Notes: generated from the sequence alone by a model not told the origin. 64,000 nucleotides of DNA from Chrysoperla carnea (GCF_905475395.1 NC_058339.1:92638520-92702519), one strand, 5' to 3'; counted from the first letter of the stretch, positions 49,561-59,673 are shown. Made by a program: numbers and translations.

Positions 49561-52249
49561 TATAAAAAGACTATAAACCCTTTTTATTGACGTACGACAA
49601 TTCAAAATATCTCTCTTAGATATAGTTTTTAAATATACCTCGGGTCGAAGTATCTAAAAATGAAAATTGTAAAAATTGTATTGATTAACTTTGTTTAATA
49701 TTCTATATATAGTCGCATCAATGAATGTTTTTACTCGGAAGTCCTCAATAACAGCTCCGATTTGTATGACTTTTTTTCAAAATGATTGATTTTATGTATA
49801 TTATTTAAAATCAGAAACATTTCAGATGGGGGAAATAATCTGGAGGGGGAATATGCAATATCGCGACTGATATATCGAGGCCCAGTTTAAATCGCTAATA
49901 ATAGAAGTTTCGAGAAGATATTGATTTTATACTGTAGGTGTCACATAAGAAAAGATTTTTCGAAATTCATTCCCTAAAAGGGTGAAATTTGGGGATAAAA
50001 GTTTGTTTGAAAATATATAAAAACAGTCATTTTTCTCAGCTTTTCTTTATAACTGTAACAAAAGATAATTCATAAAACATGTTAGAGGTTTCACTGTAAA
50101 AGTACAGTACCTACCTAAGTACTTAAGTACTTTTCAAATCTCTAAGGTAAATAATAATTATTGACGTTCATATAAACAACAAAGTTATCTTAAACAATCA
50201 AACTTGTATATAATGTCACATAAAATTAATAACAAAAACCGTATGTATTTATACACATATACCATATACACATATACAGCGTGTTCTCAAGTTTTAATCT
50301 GAAAATTTTTTCAGATTAAATTTCTGAATTTCGTAACATATTCTTAAAAAAAACACACAAGAATTAAAAAACAACACCCTTACATTAAAAAACACACGTA
50401 TGCATGTAGTTATACATATCTGTATATGTATTTGCCTATACACACATAGGCATATATTATACAAATATAAGTACATTTTCCAACTTTAATTTAGCTATAA
50501 CATGAAATCCTGTCATTTCCATGACTTGTGACCATGGGAACTTTTCTTTAGAATAACTTAAACTATCATTTGGGAGAAGTATAATTTAGGAGAAGTCTTT
50601 TAATTCTTGCACTCTTAATACAACATCCTTTATACACGTATAGTCAGTATATTTTATCTTATTACTTTTTACAAAAGTTTTCGCAAACATTTCTTGGCTA
50701 CATAATAGATAGACAGATAGATAGATAGACTACAGTTTAATGTACTTACTTACCAAAATAACATTTAATTGAATTAGTACTAATATTTAATAAAAATATT
50801 ATATTTAATAAAATTTATTAACACGCAGATTTGACTGTTTTGATCCTATATTGATTATAGACAATAAACATTTTTATATCTACCATGTATACAGAGTGTT
50901 TTTTTTTAAGTTGACATATGCTTGAAACTCGATAAATAAACTTAATCGAGGAAAATACTTCGGACGAAAAAAAAAAAATCTCATTCTGATTCGTAACTGA
51001 CAAACATTAGATAAACGCTTCAAATTAGAAAGTTGTTCTTTATGAATACGCAAAACTTTTTTTCTAAACCGAATAGTTTAGACAATAATTGCTAACAAAA
51101 ATCTAGCTTTTAATTCAATATGAACAAAAATGGTCTTTATAGAAAAACAAACCACTTTTATTAGATTCATAAACATCACTGTTAACTCCTTGGGGACGCA
51201 AATTAGGTTAGAAACATTATATAGTATGTATCCAGGTCCAGATATTGTATATATTTTAAATTTATACGTACCATATATGTTTGCTTATAGTATTATACTA
51301 TATCCATTGAGGAGTAAGATAATAGATAGGTACTCTGATTACTTTGTGTGTAATAGTGGATATCATTCTTTACTCACATGACGTAAAAAACAAACAATTA
51401 TTTAATCAACACTATCCATATATGATATTTCAACCATTTGTTCAGTCAATTGTTTGTTTTCACTTATTTAGTTAGTTTTGTATATTCTTTTTTATATTAT
51501 TACATCATGTCAATTTTCATTAACGTATAAAATACGTATCTACCACCCCCAGTCTAACTAACAAATGTAACAAACATCTAATAAGTCATATACTTAAAAA
51601 GGGTGTCCATAAAGATTAACGCAAGATTTTAATGTTTGCCCATTTGCGTGATGAAGTATTGAAGTAACATCTGGTGGTTTGGGGTTTTATTAAATGAAGG
51701 AAATGCAGCGTGGAATTTTAGCAGCTACAGAACCCGATAGTATAAACAACTATGATTGAAATGATGATATACCTTCATCAAATAGTTCTGGTCCTCTATT
51801 AAGGAAAAAAGTTTTTTGAGGTACATACTTCGTGACCATAGGGGTGGTTCGAAATGTCATCAAAAAACAAAAACAAAAATCCATCAATGTTTAGCTTTTT
51901 ACGTTTTGACGCTGCCGAAGATTTTTATTTCATCCAGATGGCAAAACGGTCTAAACTGACTTTTTATCATAAAGTACAACCAAAGAATACAGAATACCTG
52001 ACACCCTATTTTTTTTTATCAGGATTAATTTTGAGAGTAGTGGATAAATAAATTAATAATACATATTTTTTAATGTTTTAAAAAAACGAGAATAAAGGTT
52101 TAATTTTAAAAATTTTATTTTCAATTGATTGCCCCATTTCCATGGAATTTTTTTGAACAGTTGAAAACCATGTTATGGATATAGTTGTTTATCATCACCA
52201 TGTATCTGATTAAAAATGAGATAAACTTTTTTGTTTTTTATCGCTCCTT
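49561..52249. other. Intergenic DNA with family B repeat, no gene seen
   Basis: Family B repeat lies at 51165-51560. A (TAGA)n run lies at 50706-50729. Motifs of the TACAGCGTGT and TACAGAGTGT type occur near 50275 and 50891, without clear partners. A GGGTGTCCATAAAGATTAAC motif at about 51600 could be a DNA-element end. No supported gene. Confidence 0.45.
51165..51560 (+). repeat. Dispersed repeat family B, long copy
   Basis: AAACATCACTGTTAACTCC, then TATATAGTATGTA, then ATATGATATTTCAACCATTT and GTTCAGTCAATTGTTTGTTT are in the same order as in the copy at 41800-42050. The plus-strand frame at 51130-51381 lies inside the repeat. Confidence 0.6.
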
Positions 52250-52450
52250 TTTACAATTTGACGCTGGACATAGTTCTATTTTTTTCAACCAGGTGGATTC
52301 CTAATTTGACGCTTAAAGCCAGCGTCAAGCATCATCATGAAGTTACATCTTTTAAATTTGACGCTCCACATAGTTCTATTTTTTCAGCTAGATAGCATCC
52401 TAATTTGTCGCTCAAAGCCAGCGTCAGGCGTCATCATGAAATTACATCTT
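52250..52450 (+). repeat. Tandem duplication, 100-bp unit
   Basis: ATTTGACGCT followed by ACATAGTTCTATTTTTT begins at 52256 and again at 52356. Both units end in GCCAGCGTCA, a variant of GGCGTCATCATGAA and TTACATCTT. The hAT-type MITE is inserted right at the end of the second unit. Confidence 0.85.
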
Positions 52451-52457
52451 CTCTTGT

Positions 52458-52850
52458 CAGGGTTACCAACTTAGGGGTTTTCCCCCCAAATTTAGGGGTT
52501 TAAAAAGTCTAATGGGGTTTTTTTAGGGGTGTTATATTTTTAGGGGTATTTTTAGGGATTTTTTTTCAACTTCGAATATTCACTTTTTTAAGGTTTTCAG
52601 GTTAAAAAACGAATAATTATATTATTTAAATAATTCAATTTGGTATTTGATTATTGATTAATTATTTATAAACGATTATGTAATTAATGTAATAATACTT
52701 AATTGTTTATTTTATTAATAACATTTATTTAATAATGTTTTTTTTTTTTTTTTTTTTTAAGGGAATCTCGCAGCAATTGTATTTTAGGGGATTTTAGGGG
52801 TTTTTGGTTGGAGCTTTAGGGGGAAAAAATTTTGAGAGTTGGCAACACTG
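52458..52850. mobile_element. hAT-type MITE, 393 bp, with 8-bp target duplication
   Basis: The left end CAGGGTTACCAACTTAGGGG and the inverted right end CAGTGTTGCCAACTCTCAAA form short terminal inverted repeats of hAT type. TCTCTTGT lies directly on both sides (52450-52457 and 52851-52858), a perfect 8-bp target duplication, the hAT hallmark. The subterminal regions are full of TTAGGGG/TTTAGGGG repeats, in direct form inside both ends, and the centre is AT-rich with a 20-base T run at about 52738-52758. No transposase is encoded. It lies about 315 bp beyond the stop of the minus-strand zinc-finger gene. Confidence 0.92.
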
Positions 52851-53164
52851 TCTCTTGTTGCCATTTTAACCATAGAGATAATACAGATCGATTGTATTCA
52901 TATCTCCATGCTTTATGATTTGGGCACACTGTGATTTTAAGTACTTGGCACGATATGAATGAATTTTTATTATCTATGAGGCTTGAGCATGTTTGGATAA
53001 TGTTGTGAAAATTTGATTAAAACAAATATTATTCCATTTTAATAAATTTTATTTTTATTTCTATTGAACATAAATAACAGATTTCTCAGTCAGTCAGTTA
53101 AATGTTAACAGAACTGGTCAGTCTGTCCTAATCCATAATATAGTACATTTTATGTCATCCTTTT

Positions 53165-54502
53165 TTACAAATCTACAATTCCAGTATGAATCTTTTTATG
53201 TCGAACTAAACTACTTTGTACTGTAAATGTTTTATTACAAAGATCACAAGAAAATGGTTTTTCTTCAGTGTGAATCCGTTTATGAATAGTTAAAGCGTCT
53301 TTTCGACTAAATTTTTCATTACAAAAATCACATGAAAATGGTTTTTCCCCGGTGTGAAGTATTTTATGAGTAGCTAAATTGTCTTGTCGAGTAAAATTTT
53401 TATTACAAATATCACAAGAAAATTTATTTTCGTTTGAGTAAAATGGTTTTTCTCCGGTATGACTTCGTTTATGTTTAACTAAATGATGTTGTTGAGTATA
53501 TTTTTTACAACAAATATCACATGAAAATGGTTTTTCACCACTGTGAACCCGTCCATGCCGAACTAAATTGTTTTTATCAGTAAATGTTTTATTACAAAAA
53601 TCACAAGAAAATGGTTTTTCACCGGTGTGAATTCGCTTATGAGTAGTTAAAGTGATTTGTTGTGTAAATTTTTTCATACAAATATCACAGGAAAATGGTT
53701 TTTCACCACTGTGAACCCTTTTATGTTTAATTAAATTACCTTGAACAGTAAATTTTTTATTACAAATATTACAAGAAAATGGTTTTTCACCAGAATGAAT
53801 CAGTTTATGTCGAACTAAAGTATTATTTTGAGTAAATGCTTTATTACAAATATCACATGAAAATTGTTTTTCGCCGCTGTGAATTCGTTTATGTAAAACT
53901 AAATTACTTTTCTGATTAAAAGTTTTATTACAAACATCACATGAAAATAGTTTTTCTTGTTTTTCTCCGGTATGAATTCGTTTATGAAAATTTAACCTAC
54001 TTTTTCGAGTAAATGTTTTATCACAAAAATCACATGAAAACGCTTTTTTTCCAATTGGATCTTGTTGGGTTTCTAACAAACTTTCATCTATTACTTCATC
54101 TTTGATCATTAATTCTGAATGTAATTCTTTTTCAAGTTCACTGCTATCATCTTCCCGTATTTCGTTTTTAATTCGTCCATCTTCCATTGTGTCCACTTCA
54201 TCTTTTAATTCTGTATTTAAATCATTTTCAATTTTGATATTTTCGTAATTTATTGTAAATATTTGTTCTTTATTTTCATCAATGCTTTCATGTTTCATTT
54301 CTAGTAATATTTCTTCCATTCTATGATTATCATTGCTAGTATTTTCGAATAATATTTCATTTTTAATTCGACCATCTTCCATTGTAACATTGTCATCTAA
54401 TTTTTCATTTTTGATGATTATGTCTGAATTTGATTGGTTTTCAAATTTAATTCTTTCTTCATTGATAAATAAATTATTATATTTAAATGAAATATTTTCC
54501 AT
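53165..54502 (-). CDS. C2H2 zinc-finger protein with ten tandem fingers
   Basis: A probable nuclear, sequence-specific DNA-binding protein. Translation from the ATG at 54502 gives 445 residues in one exon. The frame stays open ten codons further upstream, but only a TTG is available there, so I chose the ATG. An acceptor-like TTTATATAG just upstream means a 5' exon is possible. Residues 1-150 are acidic and contain MEDGRIKNEI twice (about 41-50 and 106-115). About 155-440 hold ten C2H2 fingers of C-x2-C-x12-H-x3-H form, each beginning FSCD or FSCN. Most are joined by TGEKP/SGEKP linkers. The linker after finger 1 has three extra residues and that after finger 7 has six. All zinc ligands are present. 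The acidic part carries seven PsiKxE sumoylation consensus sites (see findings). No ZAD, BTB or KRAB domain is seen. The targets are unknown. It is divergent to RPA2. Confidence 0.92.
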   Translation of the reverse strand: MENISFKYNNLFINEERIKFENQSNSDIIIKNEKLDDNVTMEDGRIKNEILFENTSNDNHRMEEILLEMKHESIDENKEQIFTINYENIKIENDLNTELKDEVDTMEDGRIKNEIREDDSSELEKELHSELMIKDEVIDESLLETQQDPIGKKAFSCDFCDKTFTRKSRLNFHKRIHTGEKQEKLFSCDVCNKTFNQKSNLVLHKRIHSGEKQFSCDICNKAFTQNNTLVRHKLIHSGEKPFSCNICNKKFTVQGNLIKHKRVHSGEKPFSCDICMKKFTQQITLTTHKRIHTGEKPFSCDFCNKTFTDKNNLVRHGRVHSGEKPFSCDICCKKYTQQHHLVKHKRSHTGEKPFYSNENKFSCDICNKNFTRQDNLATHKILHTGEKPFSCDFCNEKFSRKDALTIHKRIHTEEKPFSCDLCNKTFTVQSSLVRHKKIHTGIVDL

Positions 54503-54532
54503 TTTTGATTCTATATAAAATTTATTTGTCAA

Positions 54533-54916
54533 ACTTTCCTTTTGAAGGAATGCTGGATTTTCATTAAAAGAAATAGGAATTGTTCATTTCTTGTTAATCG
54601 TGATTTGTTCCATTTATTATTTTTTATGGTTTGTTCACTTTGGACGCTCATACACTTTAAACCACGGTCCTTTAAACTAAAGTTCGAATTCGGACACATT
54701 CATCCAAGCTTGTAAGCTGGAGTGAGAACTGCCTCTCCTTCATTGGGATCTGATCATGAAGCATATAGGCAGGAGAACAATCGCTATAGAAAATATTGTA
54801 CCCGAAATATGGATAAAATAAGTGAGGCGCTGCGATCAATACGTAGTATCAATAAAAGCTGGCTGTTGTGCGCTAATTTCAAATGATATATCAATTTGTA
54901 CATTATGCTAACAACA
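54533..54916. other. Upstream region of the zinc-finger gene
   Basis: The presumed promoter and 5' leader of the minus-strand zinc-finger gene. No TATA box is convincing. A less AT-rich stretch at 54680-54916 precedes the dispersed repeat and may be part of a larger insertion. The minus-strand frame at 54784-55131 runs from it into the hairpin array and is not a gene. Confidence 0.4.
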
Positions 54917-55062
54917 ACAGCTAACTTCACAGATACTACTTCTTGATGACAGCGCGGCTGGTGGCTTAAAAATGAACTATAAATGCTACAAATTTTTAGG
55001 GACAGGTACGCTAATGCTTTAGTACATAGCGATCTTTCTCCTGTTCTATAACCTTCATGGTA
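54917..55062 (+). repeat. Dispersed repeat, 146 bp, copy 1 (adjoins the hairpin array)
   Basis: ACAGCTAACTTC, then GACAGCGCGGCTGGTGGCT, AAAAATGAACTATAAAT and GCTAATGCTTTAG match 60320-60464 nearly base for base (roughly 85 percent by eye). Similarity stops at CATGGTA in both copies. Here the 39-bp array begins at exactly that point. In the other copy a MITE begins three bases later. Confidence 0.85.
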
Positions 55063-57679
55063 AAATACTATGACTTGTGCTCCACTCCACAAGTCATAGT
55101 AAAATACTATGACTTGTGCTCCACTCCACAAGTCATAGTAAAATACTATGACTTGTGCTCCACTTCACAAGTCATAGTAAAATACTTGACTTGTGCTCCA
55201 TACCACAAGTCATAGTAAAATACTATGACTTGTGCTCCACTCCACAAGTCATAGTAAAATACTATGACTTGTGCTCCACTTCACAAGTCATAGTAAAATA
55301 CTATGACTTGTGCTCCATACCACAAGTCATAGTAAAATACTATGACTTGTGCTCCATACCACAAGTCATAGTAAAATACTATGACTTGTGCTCCACTCCA
55401 CAAGTCATAGTAAAATACTGTGACTTGTGCTCCACTCCACAAGTCATAGTAAAATACTATGACTTGTGCTCCACTCCACAAGTCATAGTAAAATACTATG
55501 ACTTGTGCTCCACTTCACAAGTCATAGTAAAATACTATGACTTGTGCTCCACTTCACAAGTCATAGTAAAATACTATGACTTTTGCTCCACTCCACAAGT
55601 CATAGTAAAATACTATGACTTGTGCTCCACTCCACAAGTCATAGTAAAATACTATGACTTGTGCTCCACTTCACAAGTCATAGTAAAATACTATGACTTG
55701 TGCTCCACTTCACAAGTCATAGTAAAATACTATGACTTGTGCTCCACTCCACAAGTCATAGTAAATTACTATGACTTGTGCTCCACTCCACAAGTCATAG
55801 TAAAATACTATGACTTGTGCTCCACTTCACAAGTCATAGTAAAATACTATGACTTGTGCTCCATACCACAAGTCATAGTAAAATACTATGACTTGTGCTC
55901 CACTTCACAAGTCATAGTAAAATACTATGACTTGTGCTCCATACCACAAGTCATAGTAAAATACTATGACTTGTGTTCCACTCCACAAGTCATAGTAAAA
56001 TACTGTGACTTGTGCTCCACTCCACAAGTCATAGTAAAATACTATGACTTGTGCTCCATACCACAAGTCATAGTAAAATACTATGACTTGTGCTCCACTT
56101 CACAAGTCATAGTAAAATACTATGACTTGTGCTCCATACCACAAGTCATAGTAAAATACTATGACTTGTGCTCCACTCCACAAGTCATAGTAAAATACTG
56201 TGACTTGTGCTCCACTCCACAAGTCATAGTAAAATACTATGACTTGTGCTCCACTCCACAAGTCATAGTAAAATACTATGACTTGTGCTCCACTTCACAA
56301 GTCATAGTAAAATACTATGACTTGTGCTCCACTGCACAAGTCATAGTAAAATACTATGACTTGTGCTCCACTTCACAAGTCATAGTAAAATACTATGACT
56401 TGTGCTCCACTGCACAAGTCATAGTAAAATACTATGACTTGTGCTCCACTTCACAAGTCATAGTAAAATACTATGACTTGTGCTCCATACCACAAGTCAT
56501 AGTAAAATACTATGACTTGTGCTCCACTCCACAAGTCATAGTAAAATACTATGACTTGTGCTCCATACCACAAGTCATAGTAAAATACTATGACTTGTGC
56601 TCCACTCCACAAGTCATAGTAAAATACTATGACTTGTGCTCCACTTCACAAGTCATAGTAAAATACTATGACTTGTGCTCCACTTCACAAGTCATAGTAA
56701 AATACTATGACTTGTGCTCCATACCACAAGTCATAGTAAAATACTATGACTTGTGCTCCACTCCACAAGTCATAGTAAAATACTATGACTTGTGCTCCAC
56801 TTCACAAGTCATAGTAAAATACTATGACTTGTGCTCCACTTCACAAGTCATAGTAAAATACTATGACTTGTGCTCCATACCACAAATCATAGTAAAATAC
56901 TATGACTTGTGCTCCACTTCACAAGTCATAGTAAAATACTATGACTTGTGCTCCATACCACAAATCATAGTAAAATACTATGACTTGTGCTCCACCCCAC
57001 AAGTCATAGTAAAATACTATGACTTGTGCTCCATACCACAAGTCATAGTAAAATACTATGACTTGTGCTCCACTTCACAAGTCATAGTAAAATACTATGA
57101 CTTGTGCTCCACTGCACAAGTCATAGTAAAATACTATGACTTGTGCTCCACTTCACAAGTCATAGTAAAATACTATGACTTGTGCTCCACTTCACAAGTC
57201 ATAGTAAAATACTATGACTTGTGCTCCACTTCACAAGTCATAGTAAAATACTATGACTTGTGCTCCACTGCACAAGTCATAGTAAAATACTATGACTTGT
57301 GCTCCACTTCACAAGTCATAGTAAAATACTATGACTTGTGCTCCACTTCACAAGTCATAGTAAAATACTATGACTTGTGCTCCACTTCACAAGTCATAGT
57401 AAAATACTATGACTTGTGCTCCATACCACAAGTCATAGTAAAAAACTATGACTTGTGCTCCACTTCACAAGTCATAGTAAAATACTATGACTTGTGCTCC
57501 ACTTCACAAGTCATAGTAAAATACTATGACTTGTGCTCCATACCACAAGTCATAGTAAAATACTATAACTTGTGCTCCATACCACAAGTCATAGTAAAAT
57601 ACTATGACTTGTGCTCCATACCACAAGTCGTAGTAAAATACTATGACTTGTGCTCCACTCCACAAGTCATAGTAAAATA
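55060..57679. repeat. Hairpin minisatellite: about 67 copies of a 39-bp unit
   Basis: The unit is TATGACTTGTG, an 8-base loop, CACAAGTCATA and a GTAAAATAC spacer. The two 11-bp arms are perfect inverted repeats, so each unit can fold into a hairpin. Variation is concentrated in the loop, which is CTCCACTC, CTCCACTT, CTCCATAC or CTCCACTG. The arms and spacer are almost invariant. One unit near 55180 has lost a single base. A rare arm variant, TACTGTGAC, occurs at 55416, 56001 and 56196, that is 15 and 5 units apart, showing that blocks of several units were duplicated. Because 39 is a multiple of three, the array is open in more than one frame. The 841-codon frame (55155-57680) starts at a GTG, consists only of a 13-residue repeat, and is not accepted as a gene. 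Confidence 0.97.
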
Positions 57680-58026
57680 ATATCCATCCTTATTCATACG
57701 GGAGAGAAAGGATCAACCAATGTGGAAAAAATTTTATTATTCTAATTTCTGTAACATATTATCAATCTATTTTATGCATATACAAGTCTGTGGTATTTGA
57801 GTTGATGTTATTCCTTCATTTTATTGACATTTCTCATCAAATAAGTCAAACAACAAACTACTTGAAATAAAAATCCCGCTAAAAATCTTAAATCGGCCGA
57901 CATAAATCACCTTCATTTCGTAAACGTAAAAGAATAAATAAAATTTTGGCTAAAAAAAAAAGAAATTATTCTTAATAAACAGTGATTAGATAATTCAATT
58001 ATTATTATTATTAATTAAAAGTAAAC
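57680..58026 (+). promoter_or_regulatory. RPA2 upstream region
   Basis: This is 347 bp between the end of the hairpin array and the RPA2 start codon. It should include the RPA2 transcription start and 5' leader. I see no clear TATA box. A GC-rich AAATCGGCCGACATAAATC stretch at about 57890 is the only non-AT-rich island. The bases before the start codon (GTAAACATG) are a fair insect initiation context. Confidence 0.4.
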
Positions 58027-59673
58027 ATGTGGCTTGATGATTATGATAACGCAGGTAATTCAAATTTTGATCCAACCCAAAATTCCAAAACCAAAATGTA
58101 TTCTTCAAGAGTACTAAGAGAGACTTCGAGAATCAATATCTCGGGAACGTTCCAAGAAATTTTTGTTGCAATCCAATTTGTATTGTGCTTAACTCCTGGA
58201 ATTATTTCAACATGAAACTAAGGCGATATTTGAAATTAAATTACTAATTGTACATGTTTGCTATTGTTTAGGTGGTCAAGGTGGAGGTGGTTTTGATGCA
58301 AATACTACAGTACAGGGTGGAACCAAACAAACGAATCGATCACGTCAATTAATGCCTATGTTTATAAAACATATGCATTTATTATCAGAAGATTTAACAT
58401 TTTTTGGTCAAACGATACAAATGGTTGAATTATACGGGGTGTTACGATCACAAACAGTTTCATCCACTAAAGTCATCTATGAATTAGAAGATTTCAGTGA
58501 TAAAATCATTTGTCATTTGTGGCTAGATCATGATCCTGTAAGTATTACATAATATTACTTAGAGTAGTAATTTCAAAATACAGTGTGCCCCCGTATAGAG
58601 GTAACTTTTGGCTACCCCGTACATTATTAAGAAGTTTTAAATATACCTACATACTTTTCAGAATAAGCAAAACTTCTTATAAAGAATGACTTTTTTTCTT
58701 AAAATGCAAAATATGGAAATTTACAAGTATAGTTACCTCTATCCGGGGACACACTGTATATTATCCCCAACCATTTCAAAAAATATTATCCCCAGAATTA
58801 CATAATTGTATATCGAAGCGTTTTATTGTTTCTAATTTAGGATCAAGCTCCAACGATACCAAATTTAATGTTAAATGCATATTGTCGAGTTGTTGGAACA
58901 CTTAAAAGTTTAGCAGAAGGACGTCGAGTTATGATTTTGAAAATAGAAAATATGAATCATCCAAATGAATTGGTCACCTTTATGCTATCAGCTATTTGTG
59001 CAAGATATGAAATCGAAAAAATGTTCAAAGAAGAGGTAAGAAAATCTAGAATATTCTAAGTATTTTTTATTTCGCAGCCGATTTCTAATTGGACGTGTTT
59101 TCACTCAAAATTACATCAGATCAAGAGTTATTAAGGGTGGAAACTTTTGAAATGAACACACTGTATATTTTACCTGTGTAAAACAATCCGTATCCCCTAT
59201 TTCGAGTATTATAGAAGGAGGACAAGTGAGAAGAAGGGAACTCTCCAGCTTGGTGTTATTTTTCAACGTAAAAAAGTCGTAAGTTACGAATTCTAAATCT
59301 GAATTGTATTATTTTTAGGCGAATGGTGGTACAATGAATATAACAACAGGTGCAGGTGGAGTTGCAGGTACGAACAATGATTTAGATGATGCAAACAATA
59401 TGATTGGCACACCATTCCAATATAAAGTTTATAAGGCAATTGGAAAGTGTAATGGAGAACCACATGGTGGAACTATCAAACAAATCCAAGACATTGTGAA
59501 ATGTACAAAAGCTGAATTAATGTAAGTATATTTATTTATTTGCTACAGAATTTAGTGAGAATAATATTCCTTATTTATTTTGTTGTTGTTTCAGGGATAC
59601 ACTTGAATTCCTGACAAATGAAGGTCATGTTTATACGACCATTGATGATGACCATTATAAAGTTGCAGCGTAA
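58027..59673 (+). CDS. RPA2: Replication protein A 32-kDa subunit (RPA2), five exons
   Basis: The middle subunit of the RPA trimer, which coats single-stranded DNA in replication, repair and checkpoint signalling in the nucleus. Exons by GT-AG borders and unbroken frame: 58027-58054, 58272-58537, 58841-59035, 59319-59521 and 59595-59673. The product is 256 residues, close to the usual 250-280. Residues 1-35 are a Gly-rich tail. About 38-165 are the OB fold (DBD-D), recognisable from LMPMFIKHMHLL, GQTIQMVELYGVLRS and YCRVVGTLKSLAEGRRVMIL. A Gly/Asn-rich linker follows (TTGAGGVAG), then a winged helix (about 200-256, PHGGTIKQIQDIVKC and LEFLTNEGHVYTTIDDDHYK) that binds repair partners in other animals. 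Intron 2 carries a MITE and intron 3 carries repeat fragments. The N-terminal tail has no SQ or TQ. AATAAA signals lie at 59843 and 60078. Confidence 0.95.
58581..58756. mobile_element. 176-bp MITE in RPA2 intron 2, TA target duplication
   Basis: The left end CAGTGTGCCCCCGTATAGAG and the inverted right end CAGTGTGTCCCCGGATAGAG form terminal repeats of about 28 bp. TA lies outside both (58579-58580 and 58757-58758). Inside, AAGAAGTTTT and AAAACTTCTTA form a second inverted pair. It is a Tc1/mariner-type MITE. Its CAGTGTG start resembles the ends of the foldback element at 3591. Confidence 0.9.
59080..59280. repeat. Dispersed repeat fragments in RPA2 intron 3
   Basis: At 59080-59165, AGAGTTATTAAGGGTGGA and AAATGAACACACTGTA match 9770-9800. 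The inverted end TACAGTGTGTTCATTT is of the Tc1/mariner type. From 59170, TATTTTACCTGTGT matches the interior of the Helitron-like element at 39598, with GTGAGAAGAAGGG in a similar place to GTGAATGAGAGCAAGGG. Confidence 0.55.

Noticed and set aside
52480-52850. Telomere-like repeats (TTAGGGG runs)
   Set aside because: They are irregular and lie inside an element bounded by inverted repeats and an 8-bp target duplication. Insect telomeric DNA is usually TTAGG.
55281-55481. Minus-strand frame with WSGAQVIVFYYDL repeats (also 54784-55131)
   Set aside because: The mirror of the same palindromic array, with no independent support.
55060-57679. CRISPR array
   Set aside because: The repeats are regular, but the 'spacers' are not unique: four loop variants and a constant GTAAAATAC. 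The setting is an animal genome with introns and there are no cas genes.
55155-57680. 841-codon open reading frame coding for a 13-residue repeat (VIVKYYDLCSTPQ type)
   Set aside because: It begins at GTG, not ATG, and lies wholly in the 39-bp hairpin array. It is open only because 39 is divisible by three. A one-base loss in an early unit shifts the frame without any sign of constraint, and the opposite strand is open in part too.
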